A DNA stretch of 64,000 nt from Rhodococcus phenolicus (GCF_001646785.1 NZ_LRRH01000062.1:1-64000), one strand, 5' to 3'; counted from the first letter of the stretch, positions 24,001-32,586 are shown. Program-made: numbers and translations. Notes: generated by a model not told the origin, from the sequence alone.

Positions 24001-26584
24001 GGGTCGCGACGATCAGGCGGTCGAGGACCTCGTTGAGTTCGTGTGACAGACGCGGGGTTTCGACGTTCGCGAGCCAACGCTCGAGCAGTGCCGAGACCAC
24101 CGGCACGGCCGTCTCGATGCGCTGCTGCGCAAGGAACAGCCGGTAGACGGCGTCCTCGAGTTCGGGAGTGCGGTCGAGGGAGTCGACGTCGTAGTGCCGC
24201 AGTGCGCGGGACAGCCGGGTGCGGAAGCTGTCCGGCAGGCCGCCGACCTCGACGTCGAGGGACTGGAGGTAGCCGTGGAAGTACTCGCGGGGGCTGTGCA
24301 CCCGGTCGTCGCCGGACTCCTCGTCCTGCGTGGGCCGGTTGCGCGACAGCTCACACACGTCGGCGAACGTGGTGAGCAGCGACAGTTCGGCGCGGACCAG
24401 ATCGCACTGCTTCCCGGCTTCGGTGCGCAGCCGGTCGTATTCGCTGAGCAGCGTCGCGGTGCGCTTGGCGGACACGTCGTAGCCGGTGATCAGCGCCTCG
24501 AGGGTGTCGATGCGCGCGAGGGCGTCGGAGCCGGCGTCGCCGGTGACGGCGGGCGCGGGCTCCGGGAACCGGACGCGTTCGACGACCGCGGTGACGGTCT
24601 CCTCGGCGACCTGGTCGACGCGCAGCAGCGGGGCGCCCGCGTCGACCTGCGAGTTCACGACCGCGAGCACTTCGCGGACCTTGCCGGCGAACGGCGCGCG
24701 GACGGCGGTTTCCATCTTCATGGATTCGAGGACGACGAGGGTCTGACCGGCCTCGACCTCGTCGCCGACGGCGACGGGCACCGCGACGACGACGGCGGGC
24801 GCGGGCGTGCGCACGACGCCGGCCTCGTCCTGGCTGATCTGGTGACTGACCCCGTCGACCTCGACGAGGAAGTGGGCGGGTCCGGCGATGGAGACGACGT
24901 GATGGCGACGTCCCGCGACCGTCACCCGCGATTCGTAGTCGCCGAGCCGGTCGACATCGACATCCTGTTCGCCGCTGCCGGTTTCGACGCGGTAGCGGTG
25001 CGGGCCGACCTGCCCGACGAACAGTTCGTAGGCCTGGCCCTGGTAGCTCAGTTCGATCTTGCGGCCGACGGTGTGACCGGCGCGGGGGCGGCCGCCGCGC
25101 GCGGAGGTGAGGAAGGCGGCGCGTTCGCGGGCTTCGTCGGCGTCGTACACGTCGATGGCGGTGGCGATCAGAGCGACGTCGGCGACGCGGCTGGGGCCGG
25201 TGGCGGTGCCGGCGCCGGTGCGGTCGAGCCAGCCGGTGTCGGCGGTGGCGTCGACGACCTCGGAGCGGTCGAGCAGTTCGAGCAGGAAGGATTTGGTGGT
25301 GGTGCCGCCGTCGAGCACGACGGTGGTTTCGCGCAGTGCGGTGCGCAGGCGGGCCAGGGCCTCGTCTCGGTCGCGGCCCCACGCGATGATCTTGGCGACC
25401 ATCGAGTCGTAGTCGGGCGGGATGACGTCGCCCTGGGCGATGCCGGTGTCGACGCGCAGCCCGGAGCCGAGCGGGAACTTCAGCAGCTGCACGGTGCCGG
25501 GGGCGGGAGCGAAGCCGTTGTCGGCGTCCTCGGCGTTGAGCCGGGCCTCGACGGCGTGGCCGAACTCGGGCGGGCAGTCGCCGGGCAGGGCCTCACCGGA
25601 CGCGACGAGGATCTGCAGCTTGACCAGGTCGATGCCGGTGGTGGCCTCGGTGATGGGGTGCTCGACCTGGAGGCGGGTGTTGACCTCGAGGAACGTGAAG
25701 ATCTTCAGGTCGGGCTGGTACAGGTACTCGACGGTGCCGGCGCCGCTGTAACCGGCGGCGCGCACCAGATCCGCCGAGACGCTGCGCAGGTGATCGGACT
25801 GCTCCTTGGTGAGCAGCGGCGACGCGGATTCCTCGATGACCTTCTGGTTCTTGCGCTGGATCGAGCAGTCGCGCACGCCGGGTGCCCACACGTTGCCGTG
25901 GTTGTCGGCGATGACCTGCACCTCGACGTGGCGGGCGTCGGTGACGAGACGCTCGATGAACACGACGGGGTCGCCGAAGGAACGCTCCGCCTCACCCTGG
26001 GTGCGTTCGAGAGCGAGCTCGAGTTCGTCCTCCGCGTACACCTTGCGGATGCCGCGGCCGCCGCCGCCGGAGCGGGCCTTGATGATGAGCGGGTAGCCGA
26101 TGGCCTGGGCGTGCCGGCGGGCGTCGGCGCGGTTCTCGACGGGGCCGCCGGACCACGGGGCGACGGGCACGCCGACCTTCTCGGCGAGGAGCTTGGCCTC
26201 GACCTTGTCGCCGAGCAGTCGCATGGCGTCGGCGGACGGTCCGATGAAGGTGATGCCGAGCTTGGCGCACAGTTCCGCGAAGGCGGGATCCTCGGCGACG
26301 AAGCCCCAGCCCACCCATACGGCGTCGGCCTTCGCTTCGATGAGGGCACGCTCGAGTTCGGCGTGGTCGAGGTAGGAGGTCGCGGCCGTGGTGGACGGCC
26401 GGAGGGTGACGCCTTCGTCGGCCTGGCGGACGAACATGGCCCGCCGTTCGGCGTCGGTGTGCAGCGCGATCGTCTTGATGTCGTAGTTGTGCTCGGAGTT
26501 GAGCTCCCGGACTGCGCGGATGAGACGGACGGCCGCCTCACCCCTGTTCACCACTGCGATCCGCTTGAACATACTCGTTGCCAC
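21095..26584 (-). CDS. Single-chain biotin-dependent (long-chain) acyl-CoA carboxylase
   Basis: 1829 residues combining all carboxylase activities in one chain. Residues 5-460 are biotin carboxylase (RIAVVNRGEAAVRLIRAV, ATP-grasp block with HVEVQVIADNHGN). A biotinyl domain follows with the site ESMKMETAV, biotinylated lysine at about 623. Residues from about 1250 on are two carboxyltransferase lobes (GATISMDSGTENMDW, LDYSGGVSAEDNFGIGGYDR). This is the layout of the mycobacterial long-chain acyl-CoA carboxylase, which carboxylates acetyl- to long-chain acyl-CoA. The GTG at 26584 has GGAG 5 bases upstream. The ATG at 26572 is an alternative. Substrate range cannot be read from sequence. Confidence 0.92.
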   Translation of the reverse strand: MATSMFKRIAVVNRGEAAVRLIRAVRELNSEHNYDIKTIALHTDAERRAMFVRQADEGVTLRPSTTAATSYLDHAELERALIEAKADAVWVGWGFVAEDPAFAELCAKLGITFIGPSADAMRLLGDKVEAKLLAEKVGVPVAPWSGGPVENRADARRHAQAIGYPLIIKARSGGGGRGIRKVYAEDELELALERTQGEAERSFGDPVVFIERLVTDARHVEVQVIADNHGNVWAPGVRDCSIQRKNQKVIEESASPLLTKEQSDHLRSVSADLVRAAGYSGAGTVEYLYQPDLKIFTFLEVNTRLQVEHPITEATTGIDLVKLQILVASGEALPGDCPPEFGHAVEARLNAEDADNGFAPAPGTVQLLKFPLGSGLRVDTGIAQGDVIPPDYDSMVAKIIAWGRDRDEALARLRTALRETTVVLDGGTTTKSFLLELLDRSEVVDATADTGWLDRTGAGTATGPSRVADVALIATAIDVYDADEARERAAFLTSARGGRPRAGHTVGRKIELSYQGQAYELFVGQVGPHRYRVETGSGEQDVDVDRLGDYESRVTVAGRRHHVVSIAGPAHFLVEVDGVSHQISQDEAGVVRTPAPAVVVAVPVAVGDEVEAGQTLVVLESMKMETAVRAPFAGKVREVLAVVNSQVDAGAPLLRVDQVAEETVTAVVERVRFPEPAPAVTGDAGSDALARIDTLEALITGYDVSAKRTATLLSEYDRLRTEAGKQCDLVRAELSLLTTFADVCELSRNRPTQDEESGDDRVHSPREYFHGYLQSLDVEVGGLPDSFRTRLSRALRHYDVDSLDRTPELEDAVYRLFLAQQRIETAVPVVSALLERWLANVETPRLSHELNEVLDRLIVATQVRYPLIGDTARNLRFRFFEEPVIRKAREQVYDGVRGSLAYLADNPQADDYAQRIDTLVATPEPLIDLLAQQITRPESVPGPLLEVITRRAYKIRTLEDVQSYTADGRQFVTGNFDLRGTRLYLISGESRHAELPAMLDAVDAAAKPLPSTENLVVDLYVAWDDAPADADAQAEALRTELLARPVTATARRVTVTVCHTDNAEEHVFTFRPFPSGYAEEDNIRDIHPLTGQRLDLWRLKNFVGTRLPANPDTYLYHLVANENPSDERFVALAEVRDIAPQRDETGTIVALPAFERALASCLDGMRRAQAARGNRRLDSNRVVLFVWPVVDLTLDELKRVGQGAAPLTVGAGLEEITVIGWLRDNPESPAREVALRFSYRSGAGVVARVTEPPKEPLQPLDEYTQKVQRSRARGTVYPYELIPLLTTTDGSFVEYDLDASGVLVPVDRPYGRNTAGLIVGVITTKTARYPEGMTRVALFGDPTKALGTVAEAECSRLVAAIDLAEKLGAPVEWFALSSGATISMDSGTENMDWVSRGLRRIITFTQNGGEINVIVTGINVGAQPYWNAEATMLMHTKGILVMTPDSAMVLTGKQSLDYSGGVSAEDNFGIGGYDRVMGPNGQAQYWAPNLSAAVEILFGHYEHAYLAPGERFPRKAESNDPIDRDVRVYPHVHPSSDFTTVGDIFSSETNPDRKKPFDIRTVMRSVVDQDHAVLERWADMADADTSVVFDAHLGGHAVTVVGIESRAIARKGWFPTDGPDQWTSGTLFPRSSKKTARAINAASGNRPLVVLANLSGFDGSPESLRNLQLEYGAEIGRAIVNFDGPIVFVVVSRYHGGAFVVFSGALNENMEVLAVEGSFASVLGGAPAAAVVFTRDVNKRTAGDARIVELEAQLAAAEDGEKARLGVELATLRTTVRSEKLGEVAAEFEAIHNIQRAQQVGSVHRIVPAAELRPQIIAAVERGVAKTLA

Positions 26585-27310
26585 CGTTCTCCAAGGTTGT
26601 GCGCGCGATGCGACGCTCGTCGAAACTCCGCCCCAATGAGGAAGACAAATTAACCGATCAGAAAACCAACGTCACGACTTGATAACGCGGACGCGTGCAT
26701 GTATCGGTCTGCTCCTCACGGTGGGCACAGGCAGGTCATGGGGCCCGACGGCCGGGCTGGACCCGGTCCGGCGGACGGCACTGCGGCAGGTTTCCCGCCA
26801 CTTCCGGTCATCGTCGTCGATGACCGGACCCCGCACGGGTGATCCTTCCGAGTAACAGCATGAAGGAAACATGAGGGTTTGTCACGTTTTGGATCCCGGT
26901 GTCGCCGGGTTCGGGTGTTCGGATGCGCATGTTTCGGGAAAGTGTTGCCCTGGTGCGGAATTGGATATCGGCGGGGATGCCGGCGGGGGTGGAGTGGCGA
27001 CTGTCACATGCGTACTCTCGGGTAACACCGGCCGGTAACGTTGCGGTCTGCATGGTTTGCGCCCGCTACTCGTCGGTATCTCCGCGCGATCCCGGTTGAC
27101 GTCGACAAAGCGCCGAATTTGTACAGTAACTCCCTGTGAGCCGCTCGAAAATCCGAAGATATTGTGACCCATCTCACCGAATTGTTCCTGTGGTTCCGGC
27201 ATTTCACGAACACGAACACCGGGGTGCGCGCCGGCTCACACGCCGACCCGCGCCGCCGTGCGGCGGATTCTGGAACAGTGGAAGGGTCCGGACACCACGA
27301 GGAGGCCCTG
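26585..27310. other. 726-bp intergenic region
   Basis: Separates the carboxylase gene (-) from the 27311 gene (+), so it holds both promoters. On the reverse strand TAATTT (26647-26652) is a possible -10 for the carboxylase. A CCCGG/CCGGG stem lies near 26895-26909. Short frames starting at GTG 27136 and GTG 27164 run into the next gene but have poor composition and no ribosome site. No RNA gene or known riboswitch was recognised. Confidence 0.5.
27096..27127 (+). promoter_or_regulatory. Candidate promoter for the 27311 gene
   Basis: TTGACG at 27096-27101 and TACAGT at 27122-27127 resemble -35 and -10 boxes, with a long spacer of 20 bases. Transcription from here would give a leader of about 175 bases before the ATG at 27311, or a leaderless start at GTG 27136. 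Confidence 0.35.
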
Positions 27311-28489
27311 ATGTCCGACGAGCAGACCTTCGAATCGCCCGGCCTGCGCCGTGAGCGGATCGACCGCCAGGTGCGCCACTGGTGCGAGAACCGCCGCATC
27401 GACGGCCGGCACGCGCCGTTGAGCGACGCCGCGGCCCTGTGCCTGGCCGCCGGGCACCTCGACGAGGAAACCCGCGAGATCCTCGCCGCACGACGCCGCG
27501 CCGGCCGGCCCCTGCCCACGCTCGACGGCTTCGGCGAGCTGCGCCGCCTCGCCGACGAACACGCCCGCACAGCGGCGCGCGCAGCGGACCTGCGTCCGGG
27601 CGCGGCCCGGCTCGTGTTCGAGTACCGCGCACTCGAACTGGACAAGCGCCTGCGGGCCGCGCACCGTGCGTTCGTGCATTCTCCGGCGCACTACGCGCAA
27701 GGGGTGCGGGCGATGCGCCGCGACCGCCGTGACGGCGTGCACCTCGATCCGGCGCAACGAGATGCGTTGTTCGCCGCCCTGCAGCGCACACCCGTCCCAC
27801 TCGCGGTACCGGTCACCTCGCAGGCGCGCGGCGCGGTGCTCGGCGTCGCCGGCGAGCGGGTCGCACGCTGGTCCGAGGGCACCCCCGCCGCAGCGGCCGG
27901 CCGTCGTGCCGCCGAGGCGCTGACCCGCCGCGTTCCCGAGGACGATGACCGTTTCGCCGACCGGTACGACACGCTGCTGTACCTCGCGGGAATGCTCTAC
28001 GACCGCATCGAGACATCGGCGGCGTGGAACTCCGAACACCTCGTCGTCCAACGCGCGCAACTGGATCTGGCCGACGAGCTCACCCAGATCGCCGTCGACA
28101 CCGTCGCGTTGCGCGGTCTGCTCGCGGAACTCGCCGACGCCGCGCGCGCCGCACCGGCGGCCCGCCCCGGTCTGGAGGCGAGAGCGACAGTGCTGGAGGC
28201 GGTGTGGGATCAGCTCGTCGACCGCGTCGCGGCGCTCGCGCGGATCGGTGATCTGCTCACCACGGCCGAGGAGCAGTTGCGCCTGACCCGGGTGGCCGAA
28301 CGTACCGCAAGTCTCGACGAGCGCATCGACCGCCTCATCGGTCGCTCCGGTGCTCGCGAATTGTCTGCGGAGAACACGCATTTCGTTGGTGATCAGTTCG
28401 ATGCTGCGGCCGGGTCGATCCGTACCCTGCAGCTCGCCCTGCACGGCGACATCGCCGAATTGACCACGCGGGACCGGCCCTCGGTCTGA
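27311..28489 (+). CDS. Hypothetical protein, alanine/arginine-rich and helical
   Basis: 392 residues. The ATG at 27311 is chosen because GAGGAGG lies about 7 bases upstream. The frame continues upstream but without support. The protein is almost entirely helical with many alanine, arginine and acidic residues, no membrane segment and no signal peptide. Residues 295-345 look able to form a coiled coil. I recognise no domain. Codon use matches the neighbouring genes. It stands alone between a large gap and a lipoprotein gene. Confidence 0.7.
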   Translation: MSDEQTFESPGLRRERIDRQVRHWCENRRIDGRHAPLSDAAALCLAAGHLDEETREILAARRRAGRPLPTLDGFGELRRLADEHARTAARAADLRPGAARLVFEYRALELDKRLRAAHRAFVHSPAHYAQGVRAMRRDRRDGVHLDPAQRDALFAALQRTPVPLAVPVTSQARGAVLGVAGERVARWSEGTPAAAAGRRAAEALTRRVPEDDDRFADRYDTLLYLAGMLYDRIETSAAWNSEHLVVQRAQLDLADELTQIAVDTVALRGLLAELADAARAAPAARPGLEARATVLEAVWDQLVDRVAALARIGDLLTTAEEQLRLTRVAERTASLDERIDRLIGRSGARELSAENTHFVGDQFDAAAGSIRTLQLALHGDIAELTTRDRPSV

Positions 28490-28564
28490 CCCGCGTGGAC
28501 TCCTCCCCGGCCGGGTGATAGCTTTCACGCCGTCCTTGGTGGGGGAGTGACAGGAGTTGTCCGA

Positions 28565-29032
28565 GTGGCGTCGTGCTGGGCACGGAAGATCTGGATTCTG
28601 GGACTGGCTGCCGCGGTGGTGGCAACGGGCGCAGCGTGTGGCGGGCCGAGCACCGTCGAGATCGTCGAGGACCTCGTCCTCGAAACCGCCTTCGAAACGG
28701 TTCTGGTCAACGGGGAGACGCGCACCCTCGGCGACATCGCCGACACCGCGAGCATCGGCGGAGGGTGGGACCGCATGTATTACTTCCGGGTTCCGCTGCT
28801 GATGAGCGAAGTGAACCGCAGCATCGGCACCGCGAGCACCATCTGGAAGAACCTGCCCACCACGGGAGCCGACGGTGTCATCATCTTCCTGTCCGGCAAC
28901 ACCGTCGTCCGTGCGGTCGTCGACCACGCGCCGAGCCTGGATCTGCACGGCTACGCGACCGCGGAGTCGGCCGTGACCGCGAATCCCGGTGGGGTGCGCG
29001 GCACGATCGCCGTCGAGGCCAAGGGCCGATAG
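28565..29032 (+). CDS. Small lipoprotein of unknown function
   Basis: 155 residues from GTG at 28565, which has AGGAG 8 bases upstream; a GTG at 28547 is too close to its purine run. The N-terminus is a lipoprotein signal ending in GAAC with the lipidated cysteine at residue 25. The mature part has no known domain; it contains WDRMYYFRVPLLMSEVNRS and is probably a compact extracytoplasmic fold. It ends 12 bases before the convergent MpaB gene. Confidence 0.75.
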   Translation: MASCWARKIWILGLAAAVVATGAACGGPSTVEIVEDLVLETAFETVLVNGETRTLGDIADTASIGGGWDRMYYFRVPLLMSEVNRSIGTASTIWKNLPTTGADGVIIFLSGNTVVRAVVDHAPSLDLHGYATAESAVTANPGGVRGTIAVEAKGR

Positions 29033-29044
29033 CGCCCGCCCCGT

Positions 29045-29875
29045 TCAGAAGACGCGCAGACCCAGCCGGCGGCGGGTGCGCATGTCGACGAGGTAGGTCT
29101 TCCACAGCAGTGGCCACACGCGTCCGGTCACGCGGTGGAGGCGGCGGACCGCCCGGAGGTACCGGTCGAATCGCCGCTGGTCGTCTGCCGTCCACGGGTA
29201 GTGCATCACGTCGCGGAATTCGGGTGGCAGCGCGCCGCGCGTGACCAGCTCGAACGGTGTTCCGAGCGAGCGGTGGATCGCGCGACCCACCCGGCCCAGA
29301 CGCACTTCGAGGAACGCGAGATTGCACAGGGCGGTGAGGTATTCGCGTACCTCGTCGGTCATCGAGATCTCCGCGACCCCGGCCTTCCAGAGCTCCTCGT
29401 AGTCGGCGCGGGTGGTCGGCCAGGCCTCGCGGCGCACGTTCAACGTGGTCGCGAGGGTGGCGCCGTCGAGCAGGATCCGGTGGTATTCGTGCTCGTCGAG
29501 GGGTCCGTAGAGGAACTCGTGCTGGTCGATGAAGTACTTGAGCAGGCACAGCGCCACCCACCGCTGCAGGGCCGGGGAGTTCGCGCTGTAGCGCACGGCG
29601 GCGTCGGGTTCGGAGGCGACGCGGGCGTGGATCCTCCGCACGGACTCGCGCACGAAGGCGCGGTCGTCGTCGGTGCCGAACACGGCGACGGCGAGGTAGG
29701 TGCCGGTCGTGCGGGCGCGTTTGACCGGGTGCAGGTCGGCGCGGCCGGAGTCGACCTTGCTGTCCACCACGCCCTGCCCGACGCCGGGGTTCGCGAGCTG
29801 CATGATCACGTTGGCGGCGTTGATCGAGCCGCGGAGCGGCGAGACGAGGTCTCCGAGTGTGTCGATCGTGCGCAT
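29045..29875 (-). CDS. Third MpaB/DUF2236 family protein
   Basis: 276 residues. The ATG at 29875 follows GGAGGGGGCG. It is clearly related to the 9408 protein: AANVIMQLANPGVGQGVVDS corresponds to AANVIMQLGWPEVAYGVMES, and HPVKRARTTGTYLAVAVFG to HHPWKRARTTTQYLAVAILG. As there, the family WVH block reads WVA (RWVALCLL). The two are therefore one subgroup, duplicated about 19 kb apart. It is divergent from a zinc alcohol dehydrogenase gene. Function unknown, possibly an oxygenase. Confidence 0.8.
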   Translation of the reverse strand: MRTIDTLGDLVSPLRGSINAANVIMQLANPGVGQGVVDSKVDSGRADLHPVKRARTTGTYLAVAVFGTDDDRAFVRESVRRIHARVASEPDAAVRYSANSPALQRWVALCLLKYFIDQHEFLYGPLDEHEYHRILLDGATLATTLNVRREAWPTTRADYEELWKAGVAEISMTDEVREYLTALCNLAFLEVRLGRVGRAIHRSLGTPFELVTRGALPPEFRDVMHYPWTADDQRRFDRYLRAVRRLHRVTGRVWPLLWKTYLVDMRTRRRLGLRVF

Positions 29876-30039
29876 ACGCCCCCTCCATCTGATTACGAGT
29901 GTGCTCAGTTGATCTCCACTGTAGTACCACCGCCGAGCGAAGGGAATCGCCCGGACTCCGGGCGCTCCTGCCACCGCGACCACCGAAGCCGTACTAGCGT
30001 GGGCGTGACCCGACGACACCGTACGGAAGGTGACAGGCC

Positions 30040-31140
30040 GTGAAAGCTGCTGTGTTCGAAGGAAACGCACCGACCCTCGTCGTCGAGGACATCCCACGGC
30101 CGAACCCGCGTCGCGGCGAGGTCCTGGTGAAGGTCTCCGCATGCGGGGTGTGCCACACCGATCTGCACGTCCTGCGGTCGGAGGTCGCGTTCCCGGTGCC
30201 CGCGGTTCTCGGGCACGAGGTGTCCGGCACCGTCGCCGAACTCGGTGACGACGTCGAGGGACTGGAGGTCGGCGACCCGGTCGTGTGCAGCTTCATCATG
30301 CCCTGCGGAGTGTGCCGTCACTGCGTGCGCGGCGCGGAGGACCTGTGCGAGAAGTTCTTCGCCTACAACAGGCTCGGCGGCACACTCTACGACGGTGAGA
30401 CCCGGCTCTCCCGTGCCGACGGAACACCCCTGGCCATGTACTCGATGGGCGGGCTCGCCGAATACTGTGTCGTCCCGGCCACCGACGTGTTCCGCGTGCC
30501 CGAGGGGGTCGGGCTCGGCGAGGTGTCGATCCTCGGGTGCAGCTCGTTCACCGCCTACGGTGCGGTCGCGAACGTCGCGCAGATCGTCGTCGGCGATCGG
30601 GTCGCGGTGATCGCGGCCGGGGGCGTCGGCTCCAGCATCGTCCAGTTCGCGAAAGCCGCGGGCGCGACGCAGATCATCGCCGTCGACGTCGGCGACGACA
30701 AGCTCACCGCCGTCGCGGCCCTCGGCGCGACCCACACCGTGAACTCCTCGGTCACCGATCCCGTGGAGGCCATCCGGGAGATCACCGGCGGCACCGGCGT
30801 CCGTGTCGCCTTCGAAGCGCTCGGTCGGGCCGACACGTTCGCGACCGCCCTGAACGTACTCGACGACGGCGGCCGCGCGGTCGTGGTGGGTATCGCCCCT
30901 GCCGGATCGACCGGCGAGATCGACCTGGCCCGGCTGGTGCGCCGCAAGCTCGAGATCCGCGGCTCGTACGGAGCCCGGGCCCGCACCGACATGCCCGCGT
31001 TGCTCGCGATGGTCGCCGCCGGGACCGTCCGGCCGGAGAGCGTCATCACCCGGCGCTACACGATCGACGACGTGGACGAGGCGTACCGGGCGCTCGGCCG
31101 CGGAGAGATCGTGGGCCGCGCCATCGTCGAGTTCCCCTGA
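30040..31140 (+). CDS. Zinc-dependent alcohol dehydrogenase (MDR family)
   Basis: 366 residues from GTG at 30040. Catalytic zinc site: cysteine in SACGVCHTDLH and the GHE motif (about residues 36 and 60). The structural zinc loop has four cysteines spaced C-x2-C-x2-C-x7-C (CGVCRHCVRGAEDLC). The coenzyme fold shows AAGGVGSSIVQ and a following aspartate (IAVDVGDD), suggesting NAD(H). Such enzymes oxidise primary or secondary alcohols or reduce aldehydes; the substrate is not deducible. It stands divergent from the MpaB gene with its own promoter region. Confidence 0.9.
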   Translation: MKAAVFEGNAPTLVVEDIPRPNPRRGEVLVKVSACGVCHTDLHVLRSEVAFPVPAVLGHEVSGTVAELGDDVEGLEVGDPVVCSFIMPCGVCRHCVRGAEDLCEKFFAYNRLGGTLYDGETRLSRADGTPLAMYSMGGLAEYCVVPATDVFRVPEGVGLGEVSILGCSSFTAYGAVANVAQIVVGDRVAVIAAGGVGSSIVQFAKAAGATQIIAVDVGDDKLTAVAALGATHTVNSSVTDPVEAIREITGGTGVRVAFEALGRADTFATALNVLDDGGRAVVVGIAPAGSTGEIDLARLVRRKLEIRGSYGARARTDMPALLAMVAAGTVRPESVITRRYTIDDVDEAYRALGRGEIVGRAIVEFP

Positions 31141-31171
31141 CCTGCCCTCTGGTGAGAATCCGACCCCGCCG

Positions 31172-31177
31172 TATAGT
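31172..31177 (+). promoter_or_regulatory. Candidate -10 box for the parA-like operon
   Basis: TATAGT lies 39 bases upstream of the GTG at 31217, giving a short leader that includes GGAGGGAG. No good -35 was seen at the matching distance. Confidence 0.5.
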
Positions 31178-31216
31178 TTCGCGCGCAACGAGAAGGATGT
31201 GCGGAGGGAGCGGGCC

Positions 31217-32074
31217 GTGGCGCGGGTCATCGCGACGATCAACCTGAAGGGCGGTGTCGGGAAGACCACGACGACCGCGGCACTGGCGGAGTTCATGGCC
31301 GCCGATTTCGGGCAGCGGGTGCTGCTGATCGACCTCGATCCGCAGACCAATCTCACCACCATGATGGTCGGCGAGGAACGCTGGCAGGAACTCAACGAAC
31401 TCGGCTGGACTCTCGCCACGTTGTTCGACAAGGCCGTCAACCCGTCGGCGCCGGGCTTCGACCTCGGGAAGGCGGTGCAGCGCAACGTCTCCTCGGTCAG
31501 GTCGGTCAGGGGCGTGGACCTGCTCGCGTCGTCCCTCGACCTGATGGATGTCCAGGAAGGGCTGAGCCACCGGCAGTTCGCCGACCCGCTCTCGACGCGG
31601 CCGGTCGAGGTCCTGCGCGATGCGATCGCCCCGATCGCCGGACAGTACGACTACATCCTCGTCGACTGTCCGCCCAATCTCGGCATGCTCACCCTCAACG
31701 GTCTGCGCCTCGCCGACGGATACATCATCCCCACGATCCCGGACATCCTGTCCACCTACGGGATTCCGCAACTGCAGTCGCGGGTGGCGAAGTTCGGCGA
31801 ACGCGTCGGCCATCCCATCCGGGAGATCGGGCTCGTGATCACCAAGTACCGCAGCGCGTCGAATCTGCACCGCAGCACCATCGAGCGGTTGCAGCGCGAC
31901 GAGCGCATCGCCAACGTGGTGCCCGCGTGGATTCCCGAAGCAACACAGATCGCGCAGTCCGCCGAGTTCGTGCCGTACGGCACCCTCAAACGCAAGTACG
32001 GCACGAGCGGCCAGTACGACGCGCTGCGCATGCTCACCGAAGACGTCCTCATGAATGCGCAGGTACTGCTGTGA
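31217..32074 (+). CDS. ParA-family ATPase (orphan)
   Basis: 285 residues. The GTG at 31217 is chosen for GGAGGGAG about 7 bases upstream; GTG at 31199 is an alternative. The deviant Walker A KGGVGKTT is at residues 11-18, the switch region LIDLDPQTNLT at about 40-50, and Walker B YILVDCPPNLG at about 145. These ATPases position DNA or protein complexes. There is no parB or parS here and no replication gene, so it is not the chromosomal ParA. It overlaps the next gene by 4 bases, and that partner is probably functional. Confidence 0.88.
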   Translation: MARVIATINLKGGVGKTTTTAALAEFMAADFGQRVLLIDLDPQTNLTTMMVGEERWQELNELGWTLATLFDKAVNPSAPGFDLGKAVQRNVSSVRSVRGVDLLASSLDLMDVQEGLSHRQFADPLSTRPVEVLRDAIAPIAGQYDYILVDCPPNLGMLTLNGLRLADGYIIPTIPDILSTYGIPQLQSRVAKFGERVGHPIREIGLVITKYRSASNLHRSTIERLQRDERIANVVPAWIPEATQIAQSAEFVPYGTLKRKYGTSGQYDALRMLTEDVLMNAQVLL

Positions 32075-32580
32075 CCGACATCGACCGCACCGAAGCCCAG
32101 CTGCGGCTGCACATCGGCGAGGCGGGCGCGGCCCTGCTGCGCCTGAGCGAGAGCGCACCGTCGGCCGCGACCGCGCTGGTCGCGCTCGTTCAGGCCGTCG
32201 CCGACGAGGCGGCCCGCACACCGCGGTTCGCGAAGGCGCTCACCGCGGCCATCGCCGCGTCAGGAGACCTGGTGGCCCCGACCCCACCGGCCCCGGCTCG
32301 AGCGGTGGCGGCGAAGCCGGCGGAGAAGAAGGCCGCCGCACGGCGCGGCAAGCGGTCGCCGGGCCCGTTCGACCCGTTCGCCGTGTACCGCGCCGACGGC
32401 GAGGACGGGCTGCGGGCCCGGCTGGCGCCCCTGGACCTCGAACAGCTCAAGGACATCGTCGCCGAGCACAACATGGACTACGACCGGCTGGCCATGCGAT
32501 GGCGGACGGCATCGAAGCTGCACGATCGCATCGTCGAACGCGTCAAGGCTGCGTGGACGAAGGGCGACGCGTTCCGCTGA
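32071..32580 (+). CDS. Small basic partner of the ParA-like ATPase
   Basis: 169 residues from GTG in the GTGA overlap. Three parts: a helical N-terminus (1-65), an alanine/lysine/arginine linker (about 70-100, with PAEKKAAARRGKRSPG), and a compact C-terminal domain (LDLEQLKDIVAEHNMDYDRL). The last part resembles a SAP-like helix-turn-helix that could bind DNA. It may take the role of ParB, linking the ATPase to DNA. That role is inferred from coupling and charge only. Convergent with the CoA-binding gene, 6 bases apart. Confidence 0.8.
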   Translation: MTDIDRTEAQLRLHIGEAGAALLRLSESAPSAATALVALVQAVADEAARTPRFAKALTAAIAASGDLVAPTPPAPARAVAAKPAEKKAAARRGKRSPGPFDPFAVYRADGEDGLRARLAPLDLEQLKDIVAEHNMDYDRLAMRWRTASKLHDRIVERVKAAWTKGDAFR

Positions 32581-32586
32581 GCGTGG

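Noticed and set aside
21068-24046. 992-residue open frame on the + strand
   Set aside because: Lies entirely opposite the acyl-CoA carboxylase. The product is arginine/glycine/valine-rich with no domain, while the reverse strand has clear enzyme motifs throughout.
24194-26653. 819-residue open frame on the + strand
   Set aside because: Antisense shadow of the biotin carboxylase part, common in high-GC DNA.
27136-27354. 72-residue frame starting at GTG 27136 as a gene
   Set aside because: Overlaps the well-supported 27311 start and has unlikely composition; kept only as a low-interest finding.
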